This document shows positions 62,836 through 64,000 of a stretch of 64,000 nucleotides of DNA, one piece after another. Each line of letters opens with the position of its first letter. Within the stretch, counting starts at the first letter, position 1. A program made the translations under genes and the position numbers. Location of the stretch: assembly GCA_030681795.1 (NCBI GenBank), contig JAUXRG010000114.1, forward strand, positions 1 to 64,000. The letters are read 5' to 3'. Below the pieces are notes generated by a model. The model had not been told where the DNA came from. It saw nothing but the letters and a program-made list of their open reading frames with translations, and did not search any database. Origin of the DNA: Rubrivivax sp. (GTDB taxonomy: Bacteria > Pseudomonadota > Gammaproteobacteria > Burkholderiales > Burkholderiaceae_C).

Positions 62836-63588
62836 ATGAACGGCGCGAACGGCGCGAACGGCCACCACGTGCTGCAGGTGCGCGACCTGCACAAGGCCTT
62901 CACGCTGCACCTGCGCGACGGCCTCACCCTGCCCGTGCTGCAGGGGCTGAGCTTCGAGGTCGGCGCGGGCGAGTGCGTGGCCCTGGTCGGTGCCTCGGGG
63001 CGCGGCAAGTCCACCCTCATCAAATGCCTGCACGGCAGCTATGGGGTCGACCAGGGCACGCTGCTCTACCGGACGGCGGACGGCGCCGTGGTCGACCTGG
63101 CGCAGGCCACGCCGCGGCAGGTGATCGCCCTGCGCCGCCAGGAGCTCGCCTACGTCAGCCAGTTCCTGCGCGCCGTGCCGCGCGTGGCGGCGCTGGATGT
63201 GGTGGCCGAGCGCCGCCTGGCCTTGGCCGCCCCGCTGCCCGAGGGCACGGTCTTCGACGAACCATTGCACGATCAGCAACTCGAGGCGGCACGCGCACCG
63301 GCGCGCGCGCTGCTGGCGCGCCTGAACCTGCCCGAGAGCCTGTGGCTGCTGCCGCCGGCCACCTTCTCGGGCGGCGAGCAGCAGCGCGTCAATATCGCAC
63401 GCGGCTTCGTGCAGCCGGCGCGGCTGCTGCTGCTGGACGAACCGACGGCATCGCTGGACGCGATGAACCGCCGCGTCGTGATCGAGCTGATCCGTGAAGC
63501 CCGCGCCGCGGGCAGCGCCATCGTGGGCATCTTCCACGACGAAGAAGTGCGCGACGCCGTGGCCACGCGCTGCATCGAATTCCACTGA
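62836..63588 (+). CDS. phnL: C-P lyase ABC-type subunit PhnL
   Basis: 250 residues, ATP-binding cassette: Walker A GASGRGKSTLIK, signature FSGGEQQRVNIARG, Walker B RLLLLDEPTASLDAM. PhnL takes part in the first step with PhnGHI and sits on PhnK in the complex. The gap of 55 bp to phnK is the largest inside the operon and contains no gene. Ten bp separate it from phnM. Confidence 0.94.
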   Translation: MNGANGANGHHVLQVRDLHKAFTLHLRDGLTLPVLQGLSFEVGAGECVALVGASGRGKSTLIKCLHGSYGVDQGTLLYRTADGAVVDLAQATPRQVIALRRQELAYVSQFLRAVPRVAALDVVAERRLALAAPLPEGTVFDEPLHDQQLEAARAPARALLARLNLPESLWLLPPATFSGGEQQRVNIARGFVQPARLLLLDEPTASLDAMNRRVVIELIREARAAGSAIVGIFHDEEVRDAVATRCIEFH

Positions 63589-63597
63589 ACGGCGGCG

Positions 63598-64000
63598 ATG
63601 ACCACCGACCTCATCCTCACCAACGCGCGCGTCGTGCTGCGCCACGAAGTGCTGCTACGCGGCACCGTGCGCGTGCGCGCGGGCCGGGTCGACGAGGTGA
63701 GCAGCACACCCACCAGTCTGCCCTCGGCCATCGACCTGGGCGGCGACTGGCTGCTGCCGGGCCTGGTGGAAGTGCACACCGACAACCTCGAACGCCATGT
63801 CACGCCGCGGCCGCGCGCCACGTTTCCCATGGCCGGCGCGGTGCAGGCGCACGACGCGGAGATGGCCTCCGCGGGCATCACCACGGTGCTCGATGCGATC
63901 GGCGTGGGCGACCCCTACGGCGAAGGCTTTCGCTCGCGCGACCAGAGCGCGCTGCTCGAAGCGCTGGACCAGCTCGAGGCCGCCGGCGCGCTGCGCGTGG
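63598..64000 (+). CDS. phnM: PhnM, triphosphoribosyl-phosphonate diphosphohydrolase (partial, cut by window end)
   Basis: The first 134 codons are visible. The start TDLILTNARVVLRHEVLLRG and the metal motif LVEVHTDNLERHVTPRP are those of PhnM, an amidohydrolase-fold enzyme that removes pyrophosphate from the ribose triphosphate phosphonate. GITTVLDAIGVGDPYGEGFR follows. The reading frame is open at base 64000, so the gene continues beyond the window. It belongs to the phnGHIJKL run. Confidence 0.93.
   Translation, partial: MTTDLILTNARVVLRHEVLLRGTVRVRAGRVDEVSSTPTSLPSAIDLGGDWLLPGLVEVHTDNLERHVTPRPRATFPMAGAVQAHDAEMASAGITTVLDAIGVGDPYGEGFRSRDQSALLEALDQLEAAGALRV

Overview
The window is GC-rich DNA from a denitrifying betaproteobacterium, most likely a Burkholderiales member of the Rubrivivax/Leptothrix/Methylibium type. 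This is inferred from three things: PEP-CTERM/XrtA regulatory genes (prsK, prsR, prsT), a narK1K2GHJI plus norCBQD-dnr-narXL block, and the style of the phn and ars clusters. The placement rests on gene families, not on a marker gene. No rRNA, tRNA, CRISPR array or prophage was seen. The left edge carries five 23-bp tandem repeats that look like the end of an IS21-type insertion element.

Layout. (1) 0.2-12.5 kb, PEP-CTERM region: a PEP-CTERM surface protein behind a near-consensus sigma-54 promoter; a degraded prsR-like tail next to a first prsT; the PrsK histidine kinase; divergently from it the EpsB-type sugar transferase, the sigma-54 activator PrsR and a second prsT. The exosortase itself is not here. 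(2) 12.5-15.5 kb: an acyltransferase of the N-acyl amino acid synthase (FeeM) type fused to a PilZ domain, a small trypsin-like protease, and a second FeeM-like protein. (3) 15.6-18.7 kb, minus strand: an HprK-rel-A cassette made of an orphan Tat-exported Cys/Gly-rich protein, a PqqD-like chaperone, an HprK-like kinase and a nucleotidyltransferase. This is the best candidate for a little-described system. (4) 18.8-21.2 kb: nucleotide-sugar epimerase, nitroreductase-family protein, diheme cytochrome c. (5) 21.4-41.9 kb, anaerobic nitrogen respiration: nitrate transporters, respiratory nitrate reductase, NO reductase with its accessory genes, a Dnr-type regulator and NarXL. A perfect FNR/Dnr palindrome precedes norC. 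(6) 42.0-44.7 kb: DAHP synthase and an FGGY kinase. (7) 44.8-47.7 kb: an arsenic cluster (arsR, arsI, two arsC, acr3). (8) 47.7-55.7 kb: a lipid cluster with a PlcP-like metallophosphatase, an MGDG-synthase-like glycosyltransferase, a phosphatidylserine decarboxylase, a class III aminotransferase, an Mpo1-like membrane protein, a GT4 glycosyltransferase behind a candidate Pho box, and an LplT-like transporter. (9) 55.8-64.0 kb: a CYTH-CHAD polyphosphate-type protein, a basic-tailed putative DNA-binding protein, a small orphan, a DUF1045 2H-phosphoesterase and the C-P lyase operon phnGHIJKL, with phnM cut by the right edge.

How the parts fit. Regions 8 and 9 together read as a phosphate-scarcity island: swap phospholipids for glycolipids, bind polyphosphate, and mine phosphonates. 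Region 5 is a complete nitrate-to-nitrite and NO-to-N2O module; no nitrite or N2O reductase is in the window. Regions 1 and 2 belong to envelope and floc/biofilm biology, with sigma-54 control of a surface protein and a probable c-di-GMP-responsive lipid-forming enzyme.
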